Positions 22,939 to 32,349 of a DNA stretch of 64,000 nt are shown here, one piece after another; position 1 is the first letter of the stretch; each line of letters begins with the position of its first letter. The position numbers and the translations under genes were made by a program. Source of the DNA: JBKCUI01 sp052161625 (GTDB lineage: Bacteria; Planctomycetota; Planctomycetia; Pirellulales; Pirellulaceae); the NCBI GenBank assembly GCA_052161625.1, contig CP197412.1, one strand, 5' to 3'. Under the pieces are notes generated by a model that was not told where the DNA came from, searched no databases, and saw only the letters and a program-made list of their open reading frames with translations.

Positions 22939-25900
22939 TTACAGTTGGTGTTCCTGGATGTAGCTGGCGACCAAATGAACCAGCGCGCCGCCGTCCAAGG
23001 GTTTGGTGGCGTAGTCGTTGCAACCGCATGCAAGGCATTTGTCCCGGTCGTCTTTCATCGCGTTCGCGGTCAACGCGATGATCGGTTTTGAGAAACCCCA
23101 TTCGCGCAGTTTCTTCGCCGCAGTGTAGCCGTCCATAATCGGCATCTGCATGTCCATCAAAACCGCGTCGACCGGCGACTGACTTAGAAATGGTTCTGAA
23201 GTGAGCATTCGGATCGCTTCTTCCCCGTTCGTGGCAAGAACGACGCTTGCCCCGGCTTTCTCTAAGAAGTTTTGGGCGAGGAAACGAATGTCCCGGCGAT
23301 CGTCGACGACCAAAACAAGTCCTTGAACCTTTGCCAGTTTCGCGGATTTTCCGTCCGAGTGAATTGGCTTGATCTCGTCGATCCAAGGTTCTTCGCCGAG
23401 TCGGCCACAATCGATCTCCAACGAAAAGATGCTTCCTTCGCCGCGACGACTGTCTACCCAGATGGTCCCGCCAAGCATCTCTGCCAAACGTTTGCTGATC
23501 GCGAGTCCTAGCCCGGTTCCTTCGAACGCGCGGGTCGAGGACGCGTCCGCCTGAACAAAAGGTTGGAAAAGGTTTGGAAGGACGTCTGCATCGATCCCGA
23601 TTCCCGTATCGACGATTCGAAAGAGCATGATGTTTCTTTCTGGTTCGTAACGGCAGTGGAGATCGACCCGACCGTTGTCGGTGAATTTGATCGCATTGCC
23701 GACGAGATTGACCAAGATCTGCCGCAGACGAATGGGGTCGGTTTGGATCGTATTGGGGATGCTGCCATCGAGATGGACCTGGAAGTCGATCTGCTTCTCC
23801 GCCGCGCGAACGTCGAGCAGCGATCGAATTTCGTGCAGCACTTCGGTCGGTGAAATATCAATCTGCTCTATTTCAAACTTGCCCGAATCGATTTTCGACA
23901 AATCGAGAATGTCGTTGATGATCTGGAGAAGAAATTTACCGTTCCGTTGAATCGTCTCCACCGACTGGAGATCATCGGGATTGGAGATGTGGTCGGCCAA
24001 GATTTCGGTATGGCCTAGAATAGCGGTCATGGGAGTTCGAATCTCATGACTCATATTGGCGAGAAACTCACCGCGGGCTTTGGTCGCATTCTCCGCCGTG
24101 ATGCGAGCCTTCTCGAGCTTCTCTTCTTTCTCGATCAATTCGTCAATGTCGGTGTTGGAACCGAACCAATGGGTGATCTGGTTGTTCGCGTCCCGGATGG
24201 GAAGCGCTCGCGATAAGAACCACCGATACTTGCCATCCTTACCACGGAGTGGGAATGTTTCCTCCCAAGGTTCACCGGTATCCCAGCTTCGTTGAATACT
24301 CTGAACCACACGATCCAAATGGTCCGGGTGATGGACTTGCTGCCATCCCCACCCGCGAACCGATTCGATCGTCGTTCCCGTGTAGTCGTACCAACGTTTG
24401 TTGTACCAATAGACTTCACCTTCTGGATTGGCCATCCAGGCGAATTGAGACATGTTATCGGCGAGCATGCGAAATCGCTGCTCGCTCTCGCGTAGCTCCA
24501 TCGCGGCTCGCGACTCGGCTGTCAAATCCTTTGCAATGGTCGAAATACCGATCAAAGTCCCATCGGCATCGACCAGCGGCGCTACTTTCAGCAAAACCTC
24601 GACCCGCGTGCCATTTTGATGAAGCCGTTCGGTGCGCAGCGGCTCGATTTCTTCGAGCAAGCACGAGCGTCGCAAAAGATCGAGCTCCTCCGATTGCCGT
24701 TCTTCCGGAACGACCTTGAAAATGGGGCTCCCAACCATTTCGGCCTCTCCGTAACCAAAGAGCTTCGTAGCTGCGGCATTCCAAGTCATGACAATGCCAT
24801 GGAGATCCTTCGTGATGATCGCATCGTTCGAAGCATTCACGATCGCGGACATGCGAATGCGAGTCTCTTCCGCTGCACGTTGCTCGGAGATGTCTGTTAC
24901 GGCTGAGATAATCGAAGTCGGTTTACCGTAATAGTCGCGGATAAGGCGAGAGGATATGTTGGCCCAGATCGTTTCGCCACGATGATTGCGATAACGCTTG
25001 TTCATGCTGAACGAATCTTGCTGACCGCTCATCATCGGAGCGACTAGATCCACGTTGCTCTGCAAATCGTCCGGGTGGGTAATCTCTCGATACGAGATGC
25101 CGATCAATTCTTCCTCGGTCATTCCGAGAATCTCGCAGAAGCGTCGATTCACTCGGATCAATAATCCATCCATCGAGGTATGGACGATACCGATCGGAGC
25201 CGAATCGAACAGCGCTCGAAACGTTTGCTCGCTTTCCTGCAATTGCGCTTCGAACGCGCGACGTTTCGAAACGTCCCGAAAAACCAAAACACTCCCTTCA
25301 ATGCGACCGTCATCCATTTTGATCGGGGCAGCGCTGTCGTCGATCGGGGACTCCGATCCATCGGGTCGGATCAAGACCGTATGGTTAGCTAAGCCAACGA
25401 TCATTCCGGTCTTCAAGGCGCGCATCGCTGGGTTATCGACCGCCTCGCGCGTCGTTTCGTTGACGATATGAAAGACGTCCTCCAGCTTCATCCCCTGTGC
25501 GATACTTCGCTTCCAGCCAGTCAGCCCCTCTGCGATCGGGTTCATCTCGACGACCAATCCATTTGCATCCGTTGTGATCACTCCGTCGCCGATGCTTTGA
25601 AGCGTGAATCGCATCGATTCGCTCTTGGCGTGGATCTCTTCGGCCTGCTGAGCGAGCCGTTTGGACTGTTGGCGGGAAAGCGCAAAGTGAAGTCCGATGG
25701 CAAATAGGACTGCGAGTCCCGATCCCACGGCCGAAACAAGAGTAGTTCGGTACGCTTCGTCCAATCCAGTTTGTCGGGAACGGAGCAACTCGCGTTCGGC
25801 TTCCTCAAATACTGCAACGGCTTGATCGAGCCTATCCATTCGATTTCGCCCTACCCCCGACGCGACGATTTTAATCGCCTCCTCCACACCGCTCTCGCGG

Positions 25901-26370
25901 GCTGTGCGAAGGGTTTGCGTCAATTGACTCACTTTTCCAGATGTCAACTCCGCGATCTCTTTCATGCGCCGCGATTGCTCCGGATTGTCGGAGACCAAGT
26001 CGCTGAGAACACCAAGCGTTCGTTCTACATTTCCGTCGAGCTGTGCAATCGATTGGAGATACTCTTCCCGATTGGTCAGTAGAAAACCGCGCAATTCCGA
26101 CTCGGCATCCAGCACCGTAGAAATCAGTTGCTTCGATTCCGTCAGCACGCGATGGGTATGCGTAACCCAATCAGCGCGCGCGAACATTTCCCGCGCGGTT
26201 TGGGCGGAAAGAAACAGGTTAAGTCCGATGAGCGCAATGGCAACTACAGCGGATAAGACGACCGGACCGCGCGAGATGGGCACGTTCAAAGCCTCGGTGG
26301 ATTTGGACCAAACACGACGTTGTTGTCCAGATTCTATCTCTTCCCACTTCGCCCGGCGAGTCTTTATCAC
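22939..26370 (-). CDS. Hybrid histidine kinase, CHASE3 - multiple PAS - HisKA - HATPase - REC
   Basis: A 1143-residue membrane sensor kinase (GTG 26370). Two membrane helices (about 33-55 and 203-225) bracket a CHASE3 periplasmic domain (SKQLISTVLDAESELRGFLLT). Four PAS domains follow, seen from QSIGDGVITTDANGLVVEMN, DSAPIGIVHTSMDG, NASNDAIITKDLHG and DNMSQFAWMANPEG. The HisKA histidine is H775 (SHEIRTP), HATPase motifs NAIKFTD, DTGIGI and GTGLGLAI are intact, and the C-terminal receiver aspartate is D1073. GTG 26370 overlaps the stop of the upstream sigma-54 activator (GTGA); TTG 26394 is an alternative. The pairing with that activator suggests a common pathway, but the activator itself has no receiver domain. 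Confidence 0.92.
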   Translation of the reverse strand: MIKTRRAKWEEIESGQQRRVWSKSTEALNVPISRGPVVLSAVVAIALIGLNLFLSAQTAREMFARADWVTHTHRVLTESKQLISTVLDAESELRGFLLTNREEYLQSIAQLDGNVERTLGVLSDLVSDNPEQSRRMKEIAELTSGKVSQLTQTLRTARESGVEEAIKIVASGVGRNRMDRLDQAVAVFEEAERELLRSRQTGLDEAYRTTLVSAVGSGLAVLFAIGLHFALSRQQSKRLAQQAEEIHAKSESMRFTLQSIGDGVITTDANGLVVEMNPIAEGLTGWKRSIAQGMKLEDVFHIVNETTREAVDNPAMRALKTGMIVGLANHTVLIRPDGSESPIDDSAAPIKMDDGRIEGSVLVFRDVSKRRAFEAQLQESEQTFRALFDSAPIGIVHTSMDGLLIRVNRRFCEILGMTEEELIGISYREITHPDDLQSNVDLVAPMMSGQQDSFSMNKRYRNHRGETIWANISSRLIRDYYGKPTSIISAVTDISEQRAAEETRIRMSAIVNASNDAIITKDLHGIVMTWNAAATKLFGYGEAEMVGSPIFKVVPEERQSEELDLLRRSCLLEEIEPLRTERLHQNGTRVEVLLKVAPLVDADGTLIGISTIAKDLTAESRAAMELRESEQRFRMLADNMSQFAWMANPEGEVYWYNKRWYDYTGTTIESVRGWGWQQVHHPDHLDRVVQSIQRSWDTGEPWEETFPLRGKDGKYRWFLSRALPIRDANNQITHWFGSNTDIDELIEKEEKLEKARITAENATKARGEFLANMSHEIRTPMTAILGHTEILADHISNPDDLQSVETIQRNGKFLLQIINDILDLSKIDSGKFEIEQIDISPTEVLHEIRSLLDVRAAEKQIDFQVHLDGSIPNTIQTDPIRLRQILVNLVGNAIKFTDNGRVDLHCRYEPERNIMLFRIVDTGIGIDADVLPNLFQPFVQADASSTRAFEGTGLGLAISKRLAEMLGGTIWVDSRRGEGSIFSLEIDCGRLGEEPWIDEIKPIHSDGKSAKLAKVQGLVLVVDDRRDIRFLAQNFLEKAGASVVLATNGEEAIRMLTSEPFLSQSPVDAVLMDMQMPIMDGYTAAKKLREWGFSKPIIALTANAMKDDRDKCLACGCNDYATKPLDGGALVHLVASYIQEHQL

Positions 26371-27965
26371 GTCGACTCGCGAAACTGATTCCAATCGATT
26401 CCCAGCTTTCGCATCTTCGCTCGCAAGGTGTGAGGGTTGATTTTGAGAAAGTGTGCGGCTCCTCGCTTCCCTTCGATTTGTCCGTGGGTCAACACGAGCG
26501 CTTTTTCAATATGTCTTCGAATCGCCTGGTCGAGCGCATCGAGCTCGCGTTCCGGCTCCTTGTCCGCCCCCGGTCCATGCCTCTCACTCGCGACCACAAC
26601 ACGCTGGACCGATTGTTCGGGAATGACTTCGTAGTAGGTGGGCTCGTCGGTTTCAATCGCTGGCTCATAGCGGGTTGCAATGCCGATTCCCAAAGCGTTC
26701 TCAATATCGAGCTTGCTCCCTCGTCCTAGAATCACGGCCCGATCCATCACCGCTTGAAGCTCCCGGATATTGCCCGGCCATCGGTATTCGATCAGTTGCT
26801 TGATATCGCTCGACGCAAGCTCGACGTAGGGGAGTCCAAAATTTGTGGACGCCCGCTTGGCGAAGTGCCTGGCCAACGCGGGAATGTCTTCGATCCGCTC
26901 GCACAACCGAGGCAATAGAATCGGAAACATGTTGATCCGATACCAAAGGTCTTCACGAAAGCTCCGCTGATGCACCATGCCGGCTAAATCGCGGTGTGTC
27001 GCGGCGACAATCCGTACATCGACATGGATCCACTCTTCCCCCCCCACGCGCTCGATCTGATGCTCCTGGAGCACCCGCAACAATCGAACTTGTGCGGCCA
27101 AAGGCAACTCACCGATCTCGTCGAGAAAAAGCGTACCACCATCCGCTCGTTCGAACCATCCTTTGCGCTGGTCCGACGCTCCCGTGAAGCTCCCTCGCTC
27201 ATGGCCAAAGAGTTGCGAATCGATCAACTCGGGAGGTATCGCACCACAGTTGACACGAATAAATGGTCTGCCCGCTCGTGAAGACCTTTGATGAATGGCT
27301 CTCGCAACCACCTCCTTGCCCGTCCCTGTATCCCCTAAAATCAATACCGGCATATCCGACGGTGCCACGATCTCCACCCGCTCCATCACCGACCGCAACC
27401 CCGAGTCGGCGCCGACGATAATGTCCTTCGTCGCTGAAGGACCCTCCTCGGAACCAACGGCTTCGTTGGAGAGGGAAACCTTGGACGTCGCTGCCAAGAG
27501 CAGGAACCAAAGGGGACCCCGGAGTCGCTCGAGCGCGAGCCACTGCTCGTCCCGAAGCGCCCGACCATGCTCCACCTCCAAAATCGCAACTCCCGTTTGG
27601 TCGCTCCCGTCCGAGTGAAGACTGCGAAGCGGGATCCCTACCGCGGAGCCACTGGTGGAATCCGGAGTCAAATAGGCCAGCTTGCCACTGCGACGGGGTC
27701 CGTGCTGCCTTAACATTCCATTCTCTTCAACCCAAGCCCCCAACTCGGACCATTTCGATTCGGTGCAGCGAACCGTTCGGGCATCGATGGGGTACGGTCC
27801 ATGGGTCGCCGTTGCCACGACCGTCGCCGCCCGCTGGGTCGGGTCCAGCCCGTAGAGGACCAAGCTCTGGATTGGCAACTCCAGACGCAAAGTGCTGAGA
27901 ACGCGCTGCACGGCTTCCAACGTCGAAGCTGCTTGGAAGACTTGATCCCACACGATCTCTTTCAT
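26367..27965 (-). CDS. Sigma-54 activator with GAF-like N-terminus, no receiver domain
   Basis: A 532-residue enhancer-binding protein from ATG 27965, which has AAGG close upstream; the frame is open to a GTG at 28091. The N-terminal 170 residues look GAF-like (DQVFQAASTLEAVQRVLSTL; a later GVAILEVEH strand) and carry no receiver aspartate. The AAA+ domain has Walker A GDTGTGKE, Walker B GGTLFLDEIGEL and a sigma-54 contact loop GSFTGA in place of GAFTGA. A Fis-like helix-turn-helix (HGQIEGKRGAAHFLKINPHTLRAKMRKLGI) ends the protein. It is divergent from the sulfate ABC transporter and overlaps the CHASE3 kinase gene by four bases, so it may serve either. Confidence 0.9.
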   Translation of the reverse strand: MKEIVWDQVFQAASTLEAVQRVLSTLRLELPIQSLVLYGLDPTQRAATVVATATHGPYPIDARTVRCTESKWSELGAWVEENGMLRQHGPRRSGKLAYLTPDSTSGSAVGIPLRSLHSDGSDQTGVAILEVEHGRALRDEQWLALERLRGPLWFLLLAATSKVSLSNEAVGSEEGPSATKDIIVGADSGLRSVMERVEIVAPSDMPVLILGDTGTGKEVVARAIHQRSSRAGRPFIRVNCGAIPPELIDSQLFGHERGSFTGASDQRKGWFERADGGTLFLDEIGELPLAAQVRLLRVLQEHQIERVGGEEWIHVDVRIVAATHRDLAGMVHQRSFREDLWYRINMFPILLPRLCERIEDIPALARHFAKRASTNFGLPYVELASSDIKQLIEYRWPGNIRELQAVMDRAVILGRGSKLDIENALGIGIATRYEPAIETDEPTYYEVIPEQSVQRVVVASERHGPGADKEPERELDALDQAIRRHIEKALVLTHGQIEGKRGAAHFLKINPHTLRAKMRKLGIDWNQFREST

Positions 27966-28114
27966 CCTGACCTTGTTCTGGTTTGTTCCTTCGATTCCAC
28001 CCCACACCGCAAATCCAGCTCGCGAATCCTGTGCCAACCGCTTCCCCAGCGCCTTACGAGAAACTACCAAGGTCTTCCCCTCACGGGACACAGCAGGCCA
28101 TCAAATATAACGCC

Positions 28115-28136
28115 GTGCCGTGACATTTCATGGCAC
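28115..28136. promoter_or_regulatory. 22-bp imperfect palindrome between activator and sulfate transporter genes
   Basis: GTGCCGTGA-CATT-TCATGGCAC has nine-base arms with one mismatch. It lies in the divergent interval, about 150 bases upstream of the activator start and 200 bases upstream of the sulfate-binding protein start, a fit place for an operator or enhancer site. The binding protein is unknown; the neighbouring Fis-type regulator is the simplest candidate. Confidence 0.5.
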
Positions 28137-28336
28137 TGCGGGAAGGAAATCCCGTGTCAGTTAAAGGGGGCGAGAAATTTTTTTCCTCGAAAATGATTGG
28201 TGAAGGTTGGAAGTCTGGGGGCCAGGAGGCTCCTGAGGAAATGGCTTCGTCCTTCTGGCCTTGTGTTTGCGTCGAGAGATGGGGCGGTTCGGTTCCCTCT
28301 ACGGACCGGCGTGTTCTCCTTCTTCACGGTAAGCAG

Positions 28337-29422
28337 ATGAAACCCAAATCGATTGTTGTTCTTGGATTGCTAGCTCTCGGATTTTTCGGTGGCTGCGCCC
28401 GCCAGGCGTCGGCCCCGAAAGCGGACGGTTCCGGTTCGATCACGCTCTTAAACGTTTCGTATGACCCAACGCGCGAGTTCTACGTTGAATTCAATGCAGC
28501 CTTTGCCCAACATTGGGAGAAGCAAACAGGCCAACCAGTCCTTATCGATCAATCGCACGGCGGGTCGGGTAAACAAGCCCGGGCTGTGAACGAGGGATTG
28601 GATGCGGATGTTGTCTCTCTCGCCTTGGCCGGTGACATCGACCTGATCGCCAGGAGCTCCAAGCGACTGGAATCGGACTGGCAAACCAAACTTCCGCACA
28701 ACAGCTCTCCGTATACATCCACCATTGTCTTTTTGGTCCGAAAGGGGAATCCTAAACAGATTCGGGATTGGGACGATTTGATTCGCGACGGAGTGGAGGT
28801 CATCACGCCGAACCCGAAGACCGGTGGGGGGGCTCGATGGAACTACCTCGCTGCATGGGGGTTCGCGCTCCAGAAAGAGCTCGGTGATTTATCCCTGGTT
28901 CAGGATCCGAGCAAAGCGAATCTAGTGCAGGCCGCCAACGGCAAAGCCAAAGAGTTTATCGGCAAGCTCTATAAGAACGTTCCGGTGCTAGATACGGCGG
29001 CTCGGGCCGCTACCAACACGTTCTTGCAACGCAAGATCGGGGACGTCCTGATCGCTTGGGAAAACGAAGCGTTCCTGGCATTGAAGGAATCGGGGCAGGG
29101 CGAAGTGGAAATTGTCGTTCCGAGTTTGAGCATCCTCGCAGAGCCGCCTGTCGCGGTCGTCACCAAAAATGCAGAAAAGCACGGTACGAGTCAAGTGGCA
29201 ACGGCATACCTCGAGTATCTCTACAGCGATGAGGGACAACGATTAGCCGCCAAACATTTCTACCGTCCTCGCAATGCGAACGTTCTCACGGAAGAATCGA
29301 AAAAGAACTTTGCCGAATTGAAACTCTTTGCTTTGACAGACCTGGTTCGCGATTGGGAAGAAGCGCAACAGATCCACTTCAAGGATCGAAGTGGAATCTT
29401 CGACCAAGTCTTCAACCAATAA
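28337..29422 (+). CDS. Sulfate ABC transporter substrate-binding lipoprotein
   Basis: A 361-residue periplasmic binding protein of the Sbp/CysP family. Signal peptide and lipobox FGGC place the mature N-terminus at C21, so it is probably a lipoprotein rather than free periplasmic. Family signatures include QSHGGSGKQARAV, VVSLALAGDID, VRKGNPKQIRDWDDL and ITPNPKTGGGARWNYLAAW. The ATG at 28337 gives a clean signal peptide; an open frame continues upstream to 28130 without family character. First gene of a four-gene plus-strand operon. Sulfate is the likely substrate, thiosulfate possible. Confidence 0.95.
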   Translation: MKPKSIVVLGLLALGFFGGCARQASAPKADGSGSITLLNVSYDPTREFYVEFNAAFAQHWEKQTGQPVLIDQSHGGSGKQARAVNEGLDADVVSLALAGDIDLIARSSKRLESDWQTKLPHNSSPYTSTIVFLVRKGNPKQIRDWDDLIRDGVEVITPNPKTGGGARWNYLAAWGFALQKELGDLSLVQDPSKANLVQAANGKAKEFIGKLYKNVPVLDTAARAATNTFLQRKIGDVLIAWENEAFLALKESGQGEVEIVVPSLSILAEPPVAVVTKNAEKHGTSQVATAYLEYLYSDEGQRLAAKHFYRPRNANVLTEESKKNFAELKLFALTDLVRDWEEAQQIHFKDRSGIFDQVFNQ

Positions 29423-29444
29423 CCGACTATCAAGGACGAGTGTC

Positions 29445-30281
29445 ATGCTATTCGCTTCCAAGAGACAAAACCGTTTGCCTGGGTTTGGTCTCACCATCGG
29501 GTATACATTGCTCTACCTGAGTTTGATCATTCTTTTACCTCTGACAGCGTTGATGCTGAAGTCTGCATCGACCCCTTGGAGTGAGTTGCTGGCGACTCTC
29601 ACGCACCCACGTGTGAGTTCGGCGCTACGGCTCACCTTTGGCGCGTCCCTCCTGGCTGCGTTGATCAACACGCTCTTCGGTTCCATCATTGCGTGGTCGT
29701 TGGTCCGCTACCGGTTCTTTGGCTCACGCTTCTTCGACGCCATCGTCGATCTTCCTTTTGCCATGCCGACAGCCGTTTCCGGCATTGCACTGATGGCGAT
29801 TTATGGCCCGAATGGCCCGGTTGGAAGTTTCCTGCTCCCCTGGGGAATCCAAACTGCCATTTCGTTTCTTGGGGTTTTGATCGCTTTGATCTTCATCGGT
29901 TTGCCCTTCGTGGTTCGAACCATGCAACCCGCGATGGAGGAACTCGATGCCGAGATGGAGCAAGCCGCAGCGAGTCTAGGGGCTAGCCGATGGCAAACCT
30001 TCACACGGGTTACACTTCCCAGCATCCTCCCAGCCATGATTACAGGATTCACCCTGGCGTTCGCCCGTTCATTGGGCGAATACGGGAGTGTTGTCTATAT
30101 GTCGGGCAATCTTCCTAACAAGACCGAGATCATCTCCCTTGTCATCTCCAACAAGATCGAGGAGTCGGATATTTCAGGCGCTTCGGCGGTCGCTATGGTT
30201 CTCCTGCTCGCTACCTTTGCGAGTCTCATGATGGTGCAAGGCATCCAATGGTTTGCAAACAAGAAAACAGGTCGCGCGTAA
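29445..30281 (+). CDS. cysT: Sulfate ABC transporter permease CysT
   Basis: A 278-residue inner-membrane permease with six hydrophobic segments. The EAA loop that docks with the ATPase is EQAAASLGASRWQTFTRVTLP, and AFARSLGEYGSVVYMSGN is a CysT signature. AAGGA lies upstream of ATG 29445. Follows the binding-protein gene by 22 bases and precedes the second permease by two bases. Confidence 0.94.
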   Translation: MLFASKRQNRLPGFGLTIGYTLLYLSLIILLPLTALMLKSASTPWSELLATLTHPRVSSALRLTFGASLLAALINTLFGSIIAWSLVRYRFFGSRFFDAIVDLPFAMPTAVSGIALMAIYGPNGPVGSFLLPWGIQTAISFLGVLIALIFIGLPFVVRTMQPAMEELDAEMEQAAASLGASRWQTFTRVTLPSILPAMITGFTLAFARSLGEYGSVVYMSGNLPNKTEIISLVISNKIEESDISGASAVAMVLLLATFASLMMVQGIQWFANKKTGRA

Positions 30282-30283
30282 CG

Positions 30284-31132
30284 ATGGGATCGAGCAAAAC
30301 CAAATCATTGCAATCGAAGGATCCGTGGTGGGTACGATGGATACTTATCAGTATTTCCGTCGCGTTCCTCACCTTCCTTTTGCTCTTGCCGCTGATCGTG
30401 ATCTTCCAAGAGGCCCTTTCGAAGGGGATTGCGTTCTATATTCAATCGATCTCGGATCGGAACGCTTGGAACGCGGTGAAGATGACCCTGATCACCGCAG
30501 GAATCGCTGTTCCTCTCAATTTGATTTTCGGAATCGCAGCTGCTTGGGCGACGACTAAGTATCGGTTCCGAGGGAAGAGCATGCTGGTATCGATGATCGA
30601 TCTTCCTTTCGCCATTTCGCCGATCGTGGCCGGTCTCATGTTGGTCCTTGTTTTCGGTTCGCAAGGCTGGTGGGGTGAGTGGCTTTCGGACCGAGGGGTC
30701 CAAGTCATCTTTGCTGTTCCTGGAGCGGTATTGGCAACTGTTTTTGTCACGTTTCCATTCGTGGCAAGGGAACTGATTCCCTTGATGCAAGAGCAAGGTA
30801 GCGACGAAGAATGGGCCGCCATTTCCTTAGGTGCGAACGGGTGGCAGACCTTTTGGAAGGTCACGTTACCCAACATCAAATGGGCCTTGCTCTACGGGGT
30901 CCTTCTGTGCAATGCCCGAGCAATGGGAGAGTTTGGTGCAGTATCGATTGTCTCGTCCAACATACGCGGACGCACCAATACCATGCCATTGCAAATCGAT
31001 GCGCTGTACTCGGAGTATCAGTCCGCGGCTGCTTTTGCCCTAGCATCACTTCTCGCCGGTTTAGGTGTATTCACCTTGATCGGTAAGACGATCTTGGAGA
31101 ACCGAATCAAAGCTCTGAGATCCGATCGATAA
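30284..31132 (+). CDS. cysW: Sulfate ABC transporter permease CysW
   Basis: A 282-residue permease, partner of CysT. The EAA loop is EWAAISLGANGWQTFWKVTLP and NARAMGEFGAVSIVSSNIRGRTN is the CysW signature. The ATG at 30284 starts two bases after the cysT stop, so the two are translated together. Six membrane segments are visible. Confidence 0.94.
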   Translation: MGSSKTKSLQSKDPWWVRWILISISVAFLTFLLLLPLIVIFQEALSKGIAFYIQSISDRNAWNAVKMTLITAGIAVPLNLIFGIAAAWATTKYRFRGKSMLVSMIDLPFAISPIVAGLMLVLVFGSQGWWGEWLSDRGVQVIFAVPGAVLATVFVTFPFVARELIPLMQEQGSDEEWAAISLGANGWQTFWKVTLPNIKWALLYGVLLCNARAMGEFGAVSIVSSNIRGRTNTMPLQIDALYSEYQSAAAFALASLLAGLGVFTLIGKTILENRIKALRSDR

Positions 31133-31227
31133 CCCATTCCCGCTGATGTCCATTTCCGAAAAAATTTACCTTGTCGCCAACGGGAAATCGCGCCCGGTTG
31201 GTACCTGGGCCAGCAAATAGTATCGCA

Positions 31228-32310
31228 ATGAGTATTGAAGTAAAAAACTTAAGCAAATCGTTCGGCTCCTTCTCCGCGCTCCAAGATGTGAACCTGCGCA
31301 TCGAGACGGGGGAGTTGATTTCATTGCTCGGACCATCCGGATCGGGAAAGACGACGCTTCTTCGAATCATCGCCGGAATGGATATTCCAGATCCAACTCC
31401 CGGAAGCCAGATTCTATTCTTCGATGAGGATGTGGCGAGGATGCCGGTTGGCAAGCGGCATGTGGGCTTCGTTTTCCAACACTATGCTCTGTTCCAACAC
31501 ATGACCGTGTTCGATAACATCGCTTTTGGGTTGCGAGTACGATCTCGGGACAAACGCCCCAGTAAAAAGGAGATTCAGGATCGCGTTCGGGAATTGCTCC
31601 GACTGATCCAACTGGAGGGCTTTGGCGATCGATTTCCTTCCCAACTATCCGGCGGACAACGACAGCGCGTAGCCCTCGCACGCGCTCTCGCCATCGAACC
31701 GCGTGTCCTCCTCCTGGATGAACCGTTCGGCGCACTCGATGCCAAGGTGAGGCAAAGCCTTCGGCAGTGGCTCCGAAGACTGCATGATGAACTCCACACA
31801 ACAACTGTCTTGGTGACGCATGATCAAGAGGAAGCTCTCGAGGTATCCGATCGAGTCGTTGTCATGAATCAAGCTAGAATTGAACAAGTCGGTACGCCGG
31901 AGCAGGTCTTTCATCATCCCACTTCGGAGTTCGTGATCGATTTCCTAGGGAACGTCAACGTCTTTCGAGGGCGCGTGCATGATGGGAAGGCGACCTGGGT
32001 CGCACCACGCGAGGAAATCATTACAGGGCATTCGGAGTCGAATTCAGAAAACGCGGCCAAGATCTATGTGCGACCGCACGAGTTGGCTCTTGAACGCTTG
32101 AAGCAAAGCGAGGATAGCATCTCCGCGAGGGTACAGCGAATCAATCTAGCAGGCGCACAGGCCAAAGTCATTCTCAGCACCGCCCAGCACGAAGAGATCC
32201 GTGTCGATCTGCCTATGGAACGATTCCAAAACCTCCGGCTCGTACCGGGTGACGCTGTCTTCGTTCAACCGACGAACACACGTGTCTTCGTACCCGATTA
32301 CAGCATTTAA
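31228..32310 (+). CDS. cysA: Sulfate ABC transporter ATP-binding protein CysA
   Basis: A 360-residue ATPase. Walker A GPSGSGKTT, Q-loop FQHYALFQHMTVFDN, signature LSGGQRQR, Walker B LLLDEPFGALD and the switch histidine VTHDQ are all present; the C-terminal 130 residues form the regulatory TOBE-like part of sulfate/molybdate ATPases (YVRPHELAL). Begins 95 bases after cysW without an obvious Shine-Dalgarno. Completes the operon; no assimilation genes (cysD, cysN, cysH) are in view. Confidence 0.94.
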   Translation: MSIEVKNLSKSFGSFSALQDVNLRIETGELISLLGPSGSGKTTLLRIIAGMDIPDPTPGSQILFFDEDVARMPVGKRHVGFVFQHYALFQHMTVFDNIAFGLRVRSRDKRPSKKEIQDRVRELLRLIQLEGFGDRFPSQLSGGQRQRVALARALAIEPRVLLLDEPFGALDAKVRQSLRQWLRRLHDELHTTTVLVTHDQEEALEVSDRVVVMNQARIEQVGTPEQVFHHPTSEFVIDFLGNVNVFRGRVHDGKATWVAPREEIITGHSESNSENAAKIYVRPHELALERLKQSEDSISARVQRINLAGAQAKVILSTAQHEEIRVDLPMERFQNLRLVPGDAVFVQPTNTRVFVPDYSI

Positions 32311-32349
32311 TCAGGGTTGGACAACGCATGTTTCAGCGGGTCGAAACTG

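Noticed and set aside
23500..26400. Additional plus-strand genes of 60-158 residues within the CHASE3 kinase region
   Set aside because: All are shadows of the 1143-residue kinase on the minus strand.
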